Below are positions 1 through 12,400 of a DNA stretch of 18,380 nt, one piece after another. The notes below the pieces were generated by a model that ran no database searches, was not told where the DNA came from, and saw only the letters and a list, made by a program, of their open reading frames with translations. The position numbers were made by a program, and so were the translations under genes. Source of the DNA: JBFJWU01 sp041623475 [NCBI: bacterium] (GTDB taxonomy: Bacteria; J088); NCBI GenBank assembly GCA_041623475.1, contig JBFJWU010000019.1, positions 1 through 18,380 of the forward strand. Direction: 5' to 3'. The first letter of the stretch is position 1. The number at the start of each line of letters is the position of its first letter.

Positions 1-447
1 CCGACATTGTCGTTATCAGTGTCGGTACTGAATGCATCCGTGCCGTATGTCGTGACTTCAGCATAGTCATCCAGTCCGTCGCCATCGGTGTCCCACATCG
101 CCGGATTACTGAAATACAGCTCCAGCTCGTCACCATCCGACAGACCATCCCCGTCACTGTCGCTGTTACCGTTAATCGATCCATAGAAATCCTCGATTTC
201 ATCGGGCGCTCCGTCACCATCTGAATCCAGCGTCGCCGGATCAAACGGGTTGCGCGGTTCGCTGCCGAACTCATATTCGGCCCGGTCGCCGACGCCGTCA
301 CCGTCGGTGTCGGTACTGACCGGGCTGGAATCAAACTGATAGACCTCAACGCCATCCGACAGACCATCCCCGTCTGTATCCGTCGCGTTCGGATCGGATC
401 CCAGGTCCGCTTCGCGGAAGTTGGCGAGCCCATCCTCGTCGGTATCC
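1..447 (-). repeat. Thrombospondin type-3 repeat block 3 (continues outside window)
   Basis: Seven acidic loops, the last cut by the window edge, from D-T-D-E-D-G-L-A-N to D-T-D-N-D-N. The copy of I-E-D-F-Y-G-S-I-N-G-N near 150-215 pairs with that in block 2 near 1115-1190. Confidence 0.88.
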
Positions 448-3400
448 TCGAATGTAAACTTCAGGTCGTATCGGGAATGAAGTTCTTCCCAGGGCAATCC
501 CGGGCAGCAGTCAGCGATCCGGACCGCATAGGTTCCCGGAGTTGAGAAATTGTAAATCATCGCCGCGTCAGAATCCGACTCATAAAGATCTGGATCGATG
601 TCCGGGTTCTCTGTCAACAGCGGCGTACCGCCGGAATCATACAACGTGATGTAGGTATACAGCCACGAATCATGGGGCCAGGTACGCAGGTCGTACGAAT
701 CCAGATCAATGACGACCGTCTGTGCAGTTGGCACGTAGAAGCAGAAGAAATCGTAATTCAACCCAAGCGTCACGTTTGTAACGTGGATCACGGACCGATC
801 CTGCGGCAGTTGTTCGCAGGTTGCCTGGGTATTGTTAGGCTCAGTTTCGCCTTCGATAAAGACCGGGAACGTACCCGAATTCAGCACATTCGTGCCATAA
901 AACACTTCGGCCTCGTCCAGCGACCCATCGCCATCTGTATCCGGGTCCGTCGGATCCGAACTGTAAACAAAGAGCTCATCGAAGTCGCTGAGTTTGTCAA
1001 AGTCACTGTCCCAATGAAAAAGACTCGTGCCATATGCCATGGCTTCCAGGAAGTCCGGGACACCATCCATATCGGTATCGCTGGTGGTCGGGTCACCGTT
1101 AAAGAAGGCTTCCTGTCCGTCGGTCAGGCCGTCACCATCACTGTCAGGGTTGCCATTGATGGCACCATAGAACGCTTCAATTGCATCCGACATGCCATCA
1201 CCATCGCTGTCCGTTGTCGCCGGGCTCGTTGCGCTGAGCGGATTGGTCTCCAGCAGCGCCAGTTCCTGGTAGTCGGTCAGGCCATCCCCGTCCGTATCGA
1301 TGTCGGAAACGCTGGTCCCGTAGGCTAACTCTTCGTGGTCGGGAATATTATCGCCATCCTGGTCCGGCAGACTGATCGTAAACTGGTACCACTTGTTGGC
1401 CGGATTGCCGACCCAGGGCCAGTACACCACGTAGTACGTATCGGGGGCCGCATTCGTAAATACACCGTGTGCATCGCTGATGTAATAACCGCCCCTGCGC
1501 CGCGTCTGCGGATCCGGGCCGCCGGCACCGTAGCCAATGTAGCCATTCGAGCTGTCATCAATTTCAAATTCAGTATGGGCTTCGGAACCGTATTCGACGG
1601 CATCAAAATCGAATTGAATATCCATGTTGTTGGGAACAACAATACAGAACGTGCTATCGGGATCCCAACCGCTGTTGCCAACGGCCACGTCGGTAATCGT
1701 GATACTGGCATTGCTGTTGGGCAGCAGCACACAATCGGGATAACTCAATCCATAGGCGACATTGGTCATCGTGGCCGGGACGTTGTAGTAGTTCAACGGA
1801 TTACTTCCGAATTGAACTTCCATGCCGTCCAGCACACCGTCGCCATCACCGTCAGGCGACAACGGATCCGATCCGTGGATCCAGACTTCGTCGCCGTCAG
1901 TCAGCCCGTCAACATCTGTATCCGGATTCCATGGGTCGGTGCTCCAGATCAGGACCTCGTTGTAGTCATCCAGGCCGTCCATATCCGGATCCGCATTCGC
2001 CGGGTCCGTACCGTGTGTGACAATTTCCGCATAATCACCCAGCGTGTCACCGTCAGAGTCCAGATTATTGATGTCAGAGCCATAAACATTGATTTCGACG
2101 AAATCCGAAACGCCGTCGCCGTCAGTGTCCGTCGGGTCCGGGTCGTTGGGATCGGTCGGGTCTGTGCCATAGACCAGGACTTCCAGACCGTCGTTCAGCA
2201 GGTCGCCGTCTGTATCCGAATTGTTGAAGTCGGTGAAATAGGAAACTGCTTCGTCGTAATCCCTCAGCGCATCCCGATCGTCGTCATACGTCAATCGGAG
2301 ATCCACAAACCCATCCCAGGAAATTGTCGATGTCGGGAACGAATCACCTGATCCGAATACCGAACGACCGATGGTACCCGCATCAAATGCCAGCGGATGA
2401 GCAAGCCCACCGTTCCAGTACCGTGTAGTGTCTGGCGAAAACGCGCTGACGACATACGTCTGACCGGCATCCAGGTAAACCGGTGTTGAAACCGGTACAT
2501 ACATCCAGCCTGGATCCGGAAGACCCGAGGTGTCTGCAGACAACAGTTCATTTCCGGAACTGTCCCAAAGAACGACACGGTCGCCGTAATAAAACCAGAA
2601 TCCTTCGACCAGTGCGTCCCGGGACATTGTAAATTCATGCCCAATCGTCCGCCCGGCACAGCACCAGTTGCTGATATGTGATTGTCCGGTCGGCCAACCC
2701 GTCAACGTAAACTCGGCCAATGGGGGCGTACTGACCACAAAACTGTACGACGTCGCCGCCGAATTGCCGGCAAAATCCCAGACCGTGATATCCAGGGTAT
2801 GGCCGCCTTCGGTCAAGCCATAGACGTATGTGTCGCCGACAAAGATTGTATTCAGGTCACACTCTGCCGCTGGCAATCCATTGTCACTGCACGTCACGCC
2901 GGTGATCGGTTCGCTGGCTTCGAACCACGCAGCGGCCTCGGTAACAAAAGTCGGGTTATTCGGTACTTGCGTAAACCAGACCGAAGGCGGTGTCGTGTCC
3001 GGCTGCGGCGCGGCATTCCAAGTATATGAGGTCGCCGTGATTTCGACATTGCCGCGCGCATCCCGGGCGCGGACTCGGAACGTATGCGCACCCGTGGTGC
3101 CTGGCACATAGGCAACCTGGGGCACGCAGTCAAAGTTGCTGTCCGGCCACGCGTCAAAGGCGCAGGAGTACGTACACAATTCAGGCCTGGATTCGCTGCA
3201 CGTAAAGTCAAAGACCACCGCAAATTCAGGACTGTTGTGCGCCGGTGCATCCAGCAGAATGGTCATTGGCGGCACATTGTCCTCGCCAATGGTATCCGAG
3301 GACGCAACGCTGATATTGCCGGCGACATCGACACCCTGCAGCCAGACGGTCTTGTCGCCGGGCCCCGGATCCAGTGTCCAGTTACGTGTCGTTGCAATCG

Positions 3401-6400
3401 GTTCCCACAATGCAAACGACAGCCCGGCCTGGCTGTTGGCGATCCGCATCGACACCACGCTGGATCCGGTATCGGTCGAGGAAATCTGCAGGGTTACGTC
3501 GTCCGTGACCGCGACCGCAGCATCGTTGTCAATGGTCAGGCTGGCGGTCGGCGCAATGGTGTCCAGGATCAACGAACGAACCACCGTCGCCGATGCAATC
3601 CCGCCGGCGTTCCAGGCGGTGGCCGCAATACTGCGCAGGCCGTCGCCCGGCGTGATACTGACGACTGTGCTGGACACCGGCGGGCCGCTGTAAACCACGA
3701 ACCCCATGTCGTCGACCAGTTCCAGCGTTGCCGGGGCGTTGGAAATTGCCAGGCTGACCGGTACGCTGGCCGAGCCCAGGATCGAGGCACCACCCGCCAG
3801 TTGCATAAAGTCGATGCTGGGGCCGGTCGGCAGCAATTCGAGCAGTTCAATACTGTCGGTTGCCGGACCGGCAATGTTGTCGGCATCATCCCGAACCTCG
3901 ACATAGACCGTCTTTGGACCATTGCCGCTGCTCAGGTCAAATCGCACGGGCGACGAATACGCGACCCAGGGCGCACCCGCAAACGAAGGGTCTTCGGACA
4001 GGCGCATGTCTGCCGCATCGCCAACTGCGATGGAGACAGATACAGACCGGTCATTGGTTGTCGGCAATCCACCATCAATAACCACGCCAAGCCCGGCTGG
4101 CGGGGCCGTGTCCAGTGTAATGACGGCGGTCGCCGGCGCGCTGGTATTGCCGGCGTTGTCATCGACTTCCAGCCAGATGGTGTAGGTGCCATCGCCAGCA
4201 TCAAGGGGCCAGTCCACGGTCGTCTGCAAACCGGTCGTTACGGTTGTCCCCAGACCGGCCAGTGAATTGGCCAGTCGCATTCCGGAAACGCCGTTGCTGT
4301 CCGATGCCAGGACAATCAATGGCGCGACCGGTTCGTTCGTGACATTGTCATCCGAGACAATCAGCTCGGCACTGGGTGCAACCGTGTCAATATTGATATT
4401 GCGAATGACCTCGAATGACGGATTGTTGCCTGCGTCCCAGGCCTTGGCCTCGATCGTCCGCGGACCATCACCGGCCGGCAGAGTCAGGTTCAGGCTGCCG
4501 GACGGCGCCCCGTCATACAGCACGGTGCCGGTGTTGTCGCGATAACGCAGGCGCGTCGCGGCACCAGAGATCGTAATCGTGGCGTTGACCGTCAGGCTGC
4601 TGGAATAGGCCGCGCCGCCGTTGATCAGCAGGCTGTCGATGGACGGGCCCGAACCCGGAGGCGGCACATTCAGGTCAATGGAATCGGTTGCGGGGCCGGC
4701 AATATTGCCGGCTGCGTCACGCACTTGGGCATAGACCGTCTTGGTCCCGTTACTGCCGGTCAGGGTCCACTGGACCGGCGTCGCATAGTCCACCCAGCCG
4801 ACACCATTAAAGGTCGGATCCTGGCTGATGCGCATGTCGGCTGCGCCGGTCGCGCTGACATCGACCGATACGACGGTGTCAAAGGTAACCGGGGCACCAC
4901 CGTTGATTTCAACGGACAGGCCGGTTGGCGGTGCCGTGTCCAGCCAGACCGTCTTCTCTGCGCGGTCGCTGAGGTTGCCAGCTACGTCCGACACATAGAC
5001 TGCAAAGATATACGGTCCGTCACCCTGCATAAGATCCCAGGCAATCGTTGTCGCCAGGGGAAATGTTCCGCCGCTGATCAACGTGCCGTAGTCGTGGTAA
5101 ACCTGCATGTCCTGCAGCCCGTTGCCGTCCAGGGCACTTATTTCCAGGACGATCGACGTCTGGTTAGTGCTCAGGCCACCCTGGACCTCAAACGAGACGG
5201 TCGGTTTGACCGTATCCAGCGTAAAGAAACGGGTAACTTCGGCCGAGGGAATATTCTGGGCATTCCAGGCCGTCGCATCAATGGTGCGCAATCCTTCACC
5301 GGGCGCGACCGTCACCCACGTCGTCGAAACCGGAGCGCCGTCGTACAGCACCGTTCCCAGGTCGTCCCGCAGCCGCAGGCGGGTGGGGGCGCCGGAAATC
5401 GTTGCGTCAATCCTTACGGTCGCCGAGTTGGCATAGACATTGCCGCCGTTAATCGTAAACGCGTCAATAATCGGGCCCGACCCCAGTGGGACTTCGTTCA
5501 GTGTGATCGTGTCGGTCGCCGGTCCGGCGATATTACCGGCCTCGTCCCGCACCCGGGCATAGACCGTTTTGACACCATTGCCATCGGTCAACGTGAACTG
5601 CACAACGGACGCATACGGATTCCACGCCGAACCACCGAATGCCGGATCTTCAGAGATCATCATGTCAACAGCGTCGACAGCGCTTACGGCAACCGTCACT
5701 GTCCGACTGCCGGTCAATGCTGCGCCGCCGTCGATCTCGACGGTCAGGAATCCCGGCGCCAGCGTGTCCAGGGTAGTGACGTCAGAAACATCCGCCGACG
5801 CATTCCCCGCCTGGTCGTAGTACCGTGCCCAGATTTCCTTGGGACCGTCACCGGCGGACACAGTCCAGATCTTTGATGCGCTCAGGCCGACCGTCGCCGT
5901 TGTGTCCAGCGCCGCCTGGCTGCTGGCCAGCCGGACACCGGCAACGCCACCGGCAGCGTCCCAGGCGCTGAGGTTGACCAGCACCGTCCGGGTATTGGTC
6001 ACGTCGCCATGGTCAAACTCGATCGAGCCGCTGGGACCTGCCGTGTCAACGATGATCGTGTCGACGCCAGCATCGCTGCGATTGCCAAAGGCATCCCACA
6101 GCCGCACGGACACAACGCGTGCCCCGTCGCCAGGATTCAGGTTTACGCCCTGGGGGCTGTTAAACGTGGCCCGGGGAAAGATCACTCCCAGGTCATCGGA
6201 AATTTCCATTTCGTCGACATCACCGGACGCAGTAATCGTAACGGTCACGCCGGTTGTCGATGCATAGGCGGCACCGCCATTGATCTGCACATTCTGGATC
6301 TGCGGTGGTGTCGAATCGATCGTTATCGAATCAGTTGCCGGACCCGCCACATTCCCGGCACTGTCGCGAACCTTGGCATAGACGACTTTGACACCATCAC

Positions 6401-9400
6401 CCGGCGAAAAGACCATCTGCACCGTCGTTGCAAACGGTACCCAGCCGACCCCGGCAAAGGCCGGATCTTCGGAAATCAGCATTTCGCTGGCGCCGATCGC
6501 CGCCAGGGTGACCGGCAGGCTGAACGCAGCTGTCGCCGGTGCGCCACCGGCGATCGTCACAACAAACCCGGTGGGGCCGGTCTGGTCCAGCAGGATCTGC
6601 TGGGTAATCGGGGTACTGAAGTTTCCGGCGTGGTCGATGACTTGCAGCCAGACCGTCTTGACACCGTCGCCCGGGGTCAGGTTCCAGGCATAGGTGGGCA
6701 GGTACGCCTGCGTTGTCGCCGTCGCCAGTTCAGCGGAACTGTTGGCCAGGCGCAGGCCACCGACACCGCTGCCAGTGTCGGCCGCAAAGATGGACAGGCT
6801 GACATTCTGGTTGCTGGTCGCGGCCGAGCCACCATTGATCGTCAGTGCGCCGGTGGGCAGCTGGGTGTCAACGACGATGTCATCGGACAAGGTCACACTG
6901 CACGATCCGCCCAGGTCACAGAAACGTACAAAGACACTGTGCTGGCCTTCGGAAAAGCTCTTCAGCGTATAAGGCGTCACAGTGGTACCCGACGGAAAGG
7001 TAACCAGGAACGGCGCGTCAAACGCGACCGTTTCGTCGATCTCGGCAATGATCGTACCGCCACCGTCGGTCGCGCCCAGGTTCAGGGTTATTGTCGGCTG
7101 GGTGATCGCGCCGACTTCCGAGATCGAAAAACTGGCCCCCTCGGGTCCGCTGAACGCCAGTTCGATACCGTCACTGAACGGCCCGATAATATTGTTGGCA
7201 AGATCACGGAACTGGACGAAGACATTTTTGTTGCCCTCGGCCGGCGACAGGACAAAGCCGGTCGATGTCGTGAACGGGATCCACGCCTCGCCCCCCAGGA
7301 CCGGCGACTCACCGATCCGGTATTGATCAGCGCCCGTTGCATTCAGATCAACGGTAATCGATTGCTGGCCGACATTTGATGCGCCTCCGGCCAGCAGGAT
7401 TGGAATCCCACCGGCTACCGGCGGGTCTGTATCGACATTGACAACTGCACTGACCGGGACACTGACGTTGCCCGCATCATCGCGGAACCGGGCGTAGACG
7501 ACCTTGACGCCGTCGCCGCCGCTCAGGACCAATGAATCGGTCGGGAAATAGGGTTTATAGTCATTGCCGGAAAAGACCGGCGACCCTTCCTGGATTGCCA
7601 TCGAGACCGCCCCGACCGCGAACAGGCTGAGCGTCAGGTTAGGGTCATTGACCCATTCGCCCTGGTCGATGACCACTGACCCGTTCTGTGGCGCAGTCGT
7701 ATCAATTTCGATGCTGTCAGAAAAGGGGCCAACACATTTTCCGGATTCATCACAATAGCGAACATAGATCGTATGAATTCCTTCGCTGCCGTCGACCAGG
7801 GTGTACGACGTCACAAGGCTGCCCGACGTAAACGTCAACGACTGCGGCGAACCGAATCCAAGTTCTTCGTCGATGTCGGCGCGAATGTCACCGGAAATAT
7901 CCTGGGCATTCAGCAACAGGAACAGGGTCGGACTGGATACAACCGACGGCCCGCTGATCGAAAAACTGGCGTTGACGGGTGCAGCGGTATCAAGAATAAT
8001 CTGGTCGTTGACGGGTCCAGCCACATTGCCACCCGCGTCCCGGAATTCCGCATAAACCGTTTTCAGGCCGTCGCCGTCGCGCAGCGCAAACAGCGCGCTG
8101 TCCGTTACCGGTACCCACGCGGCACCGCTCAGGCTGGGAGATTCACTGAGGCGCATTTCCGTGGCACCCGCAACGTTTACCGAAACCACCACCAGCTGCG
8201 AAAACGCGTAGGTCGCGCCGCCATCAATCTGGATCGCGTCGGTCAGCGCGATCGGGCCGTTGGTGTCATAGAAAATCGTATCGCTGGTCGGGATTGACCA
8301 GTTGCCGGCGACATCCTGAAAGCGCGCACAGACGCGTTTTTCTGACTCCTGCCCGGGCCCCGGATTGTCCAGGACCCACAGCTTGACGGTCACAAAGCCT
8401 TCCGAAAACGATCCACCAAAATCACAGGTCGTCCCGTCGGTACTGTTTGTAATCTGCATGTTTTCCAGGCCGCTGCCGATGTCCGACGAAAACAGGGTCA
8501 GCGCGACATCACCCACCAGGTCGTTGGCACCGACGGCGCCGCCGTCGATCTGCAACAGGCCGACGTTGGGCGGCGTCGTATCAACCAGGATCGTGTCAAA
8601 AGCCTGTGCAGACCCATTGCCCTGGGCATCCCAGACGCGAACATAGATGGCCCGGGACCCATCCCCCGGAGTCATTGTGACGTTGGTCAGCGCAACAAAT
8701 GCGGATCGGGAAACAAGGACGCCGGCATCATCGGAAATTTCCATGTCCACTGCCGTATCGTCGTCGATGATCTGGACAGAAACGGTTGTACTGTCGGTTG
8801 CCGCGATGCCGCCAGCCAGCTTGACCTGGCTGATTGTTGGCGGCACGTTGTCCAGGTTGATCGTGGCATTGACCGGACCGGCGACGTTGCCCGCCGCATC
8901 ACGGACCTTGACATAAACCGTTTTGTTGCCGGGACTCGCTGTTAATGCAAAATTCAGTTGCGACGTAACCGGCAGCCAGCTGACCCCGCCAAAGGTGGGA
9001 TCCTGGCTGATGGCCAGTTCGTCGCCGCCTGACTGGTTGATCGAAACCGCGACAAAGACATTGTTGGTAACCGGCGCGCCGCCGTTGATCTGGATCGAGG
9101 TCAGAACCGGCGGCGTTGAATCCAGCAGAATCGTATCGGTTACCACGGGACTGGCATTGCCAGCCTTGTCCAGGAACTGGGCGTAAATATTTTTCGGACC
9201 ATCGCCTGCCGACAACGTCCAGACTTTTGTGGCCTCGAACGGGACGGCGTTGGTGCCGGGCAGGGCGGCCAGGGTTTCCGCCAGGCGCACCCGGTTGACA
9301 CCGCTGCCGCTGTCGACTGCGGTCAAATTAAGGGTAATAATCGGGTTGACGACACTGGGGCCCGCCGCGTTGATTGCCACGGTGCCGGTTGGCGCGACCT

Positions 9401-12400
9401 GGTCAAGAATAATGAAATCCACCAATGTGCCGGAACAGTTGCCAGCCTGGTCGCACAGCTGCGCATAAATCGAATGCAGCCCTTCGCTGGTATCGGCCAA
9501 TGTGTACTGGGTCACAAAGCTGCTGTTGAACGTAAACGAAACCGCCGAACTGAACGACTGGCTTTCGTCGATCCTAGCGATGATCGGGCTGCTGTCGGTG
9601 CCAAGAACCGTAATCTGGACGGTGGGGCTGGAAACCTCGGCCGGACCATCGACTGAAAAGCCGATGCCCGCCGGGGGACCATTGTCCAGCAGGATATCAT
9701 CGCTGAATGGACCAATCGTATTACCCGCGTCGTCGCGGAACTCCGCATAGATCGTCTTGGTCCCGTCACCGTCGCTGAATGTGAAAAATGCGGGCGCGGC
9801 AAACGTCTGCCAGATGGCGCCAGCCAGCGACGGCGATTCGCTCAGACGCATCTGCGTTGCCCCGGACACGTCAATATCCAGGGTCACGATCCGGTCACTG
9901 GTCGACGCATCATCATTGTTGACCAGAATCGGATCTGCGCCCGGCACCGGCGCACCGGTGTCCAGGACAACGGTGTCAAACGTAACCGGCGTCGTGTGTC
10001 CCGCCAGGTCGCGGAACTGGACGTAGATAATCTTGGGACCGTCGCCGCCGGTCAGGGTAAATGCCTTTTCCGGCGCATAGCCAACCCATGTTGCTGCGCT
10101 GAAATCGTTATTGTCCTGCTGGATGGCCACCTGGTCCGCACCACTCGCGAACAGGTCCAGGGTAATGTTGACACTGTTGGATGCGTCGCCTGACCGGACC
10201 GACACGAACGGGCTGGTCGGCCCGGTCCCGTCCAGTACAACCGAGTCGCTCAGGGGATCGGTACAGTTGCCGGCTGCATCGCAGTAGCGGACGTAGACGA
10301 CATGAAACCCTTCGGCCTGGTCGGTCAAGGTATAGGTAACCGGCAGCGCACCGCCGGACCACGAATATTCTGTCGGGTCCGTAAAACCCAGCGATTCACC
10401 TACCTGGGCCGTAATCGTCGCACCGCTGTCTGTGGCCGACAGGTTCAGGTTCAGGATCGGACTGGTCACTGCGGCACCGACAATGCTGAAGCTGGCATTG
10501 GCCGGCGGCGTCAGATCCAGCAGGATTGTGTCGTTAAACGGGCCGATTGTATTCCCGGCATCGTCGCGGAATTCGACATAGACCGTTTTCGTTCCGCTGA
10601 CGTTGGACAGCGGAAAATCGAGGTTGCTGACCACCGGGGCCCACGCAGCACCGGCAAAGGATGCCGATTCGCTGATCCGCATCTCGGTTGCGCCGCTGAC
10701 CGACAGGTTGACCTGCACCACCCTGTCTGCGGTGGCCGACGCGCCATTGTTCAGGCGAATCGGGACACCCCCGGCAACCGGGTCCGTCGTATCCAGGTTG
10801 ACCGTGACCGACACGGGACCTGTTGTCAACCCGGCAAAGTCGCGGAACATTGCCCAGATCGTCTTGGGGCCGTCGGCACCAGTCAACGTAAACGCTTTTT
10901 CCGGGGCATAGCCGCTGAAATCGCTTTCGCTGAAATTGCTGTTGCCCTGGCGCAGTCCTACCTGGTCGGCACCGGTGGCAAAAAGATCCAGCGTGACCGT
11001 CGCCGAATCGGTCCAGTCGCCCTCGCGCACATCAATAAATGGATTGGACGGTGCTTCAGTGTCCAGTTCGACAGAGTCACTGAACGGCCCGATACAGTTG
11101 CCGCCGACATCGCAATAGCGGACGTGCAGCAGGTGGACACCGGGTGTGCCGGTTTTCAGCGTATAGGCCACCGTCTGCGATCCGGTAATCGTCACCGTAA
11201 CCGGATCCGCAAAGGACAGGTCTTCCGAAATTTCCGCACTGACCGGATTACCGCTGTCACTGGCCGACAGGTCAATATTGAATGTTGTCGTCGTAACCAC
11301 GCCGACACCGGGAATATTGAAACTTGCCAACCCCGGTGGTGTTGCGTCCAGCACAATCGAGTCAATGATCCCGCCGACAACATGGCCCGCGGTATCGCGG
11401 AACTGGGCGTAGATCGTCTTGGTGCCGTCGATGCCGTTCGTCTGGAAAATCGCACCCGGCTCGTAGGCGATCCATTCAACGCCGGCAAAGCTGGGCGATG
11501 CCGAAAACCGCATCTGGTCGGCACCGCTGACGTCAATTGCCAGGTTCAGGACCGGATTGTTGGTCCCGGCGGCACCACCATTGATAATCAGGGGGAACAT
11601 GCCCGGGACAGGGGCAATCGTGTCCAGGACGGTCGCGGCCGAAATCGGCATCGAGGCATTGCCCGCCTTGTCGTAATAGACCGCCCAGACCTGCTTGGCA
11701 CCGTCACCAGTACCCAGCGGCCAGTCCTTGATCAGTTCAAACCCGCCCTCGGTTGCCGTGTCGAGACCCGGCAACGTCGGCGCCAGGGCGACGCCACGAA
11801 TACCTGAGCCACCGTCAAATGCAAACAGTTCGACCGGCGCAATCGTTCGGGTGGTTGCATCGCCATCAACGAACTCGATACTGACCGGCGACGGTGGAAT
11901 CGTATCCAGGACAAAGTCCCGGCGCAGTTCCTTGACCTGTTCGTCAATGCCGTTGCGCAGGCGCGCACAAACGGTCTTCGGGCCGTCCCCGGCCGCGACC
12001 GTATGGGTCACCTCGGCCTCGTAGGGCTGCCAGTCGCCAAAGGCACACTCACCGGTCGACCCCGACACTTCGCCCAGGGCCATTTCGGCGACGCCATTGA
12101 AGCCGCTGACCTGCAACTGGAGTTCCGTCGAGTTCTGGAATTCGCCACCGACGACATTGACAAAGCCGGTCAACGGAAAAAGGACCAGTTCACCCAGGTC
12201 AAGGGGCAGTTCGTCACTGGCCGCTGCGATGTCCTCGTCACTGATGACCAGGGACTCGCGGGTGTAGCCCTCTCGTTCGGCATTGACGGATACGTCGCGG
12301 CTGCGCCGTGGAACACGGCCGGAATAATTACCGTCGTCGTCGACGTCAATGTCGCGGGCTTCAAAGGACAGGTTCGCCGTTGTCGTTTCGCCGGTCGTTG

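Larger units (their letters stand above)
2995..11900 (-). repeat. Higher-order repeat: three-domain block of about 830 bp, repeated through the Ig array
   Basis: Domains of the same kind recur every third position. One position ends in a form of R-Y-C-D-x-A-G-N-C or x-A-W-D/N-A-x-N (boundaries 11063, 10226, 9395, 8570, 7690, 6870, 6040, 5210, 4390, 3560). One ends in GPK-x-IWA/VWLQ-type strands followed by D-x-A-G-N (10785, 9955, 9115, 8258, 7420, 6580, 5760, 4935, 4110, 3280). One ends in VYAEFRD/VYAKVRD followed by AGN-x-x-GP (10510, 9680, 8840, 7985, 7150, 6305, 5490, 4655, 3830). The phase is kept along the whole array, so growth was by three-domain units rather than single domains. Confidence 0.8.
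2720..12240 (-). repeat. Array of about 34 Ig-like domain units
   Basis: Thirty-three linker motifs of the LDTxPP type can be placed near 11900, 11617, 11340, 11063, 10785, 10510, 10226, 9955, 9680, 9395, 9115, 8840, 8570, 8258, 7985, 7690, 7420, 7150, 6870, 6580, 6305, 6040, 5760, 5490, 5210, 4935, 4655, 4390, 4110, 3830, 3560, 3280 and 2995. The spacing is about 278 bp (92-93 residues). Each unit ends with a form of GDGxKTVYAxFRDxAGN, a signature of bacterial Ig-like folds. DNA identity between units is low enough that no unit is a fresh copy. The last two units (3280 to 2730) are cysteine-containing and less like the rest; they resemble the Ig-like domains with an HTF-x-V-R-A-x-D-x-x-G-N-V-E ending. 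Confidence 0.9.

Noticed and set aside
1-2300. Dense short-period GAC/GAT-rich repeats that at DNA level look like a minisatellite.
   Set aside because: Explained by TSP3 calcium-loop codons (DxDxDG); the translated repeats are degenerate and normal for this domain type.
10302-11807. A 501-codon open frame on the plus strand, antisense to the giant gene (similar ones at 6009-7379, 3084-4265, 4725-5876).
   Set aside because: They are shadows of the minus-strand gene. Their translations are rich in Arg, Gly and Gln, show no domain motif, and repeat with the Ig period because the sense strand is repetitive. No fitting start signals.
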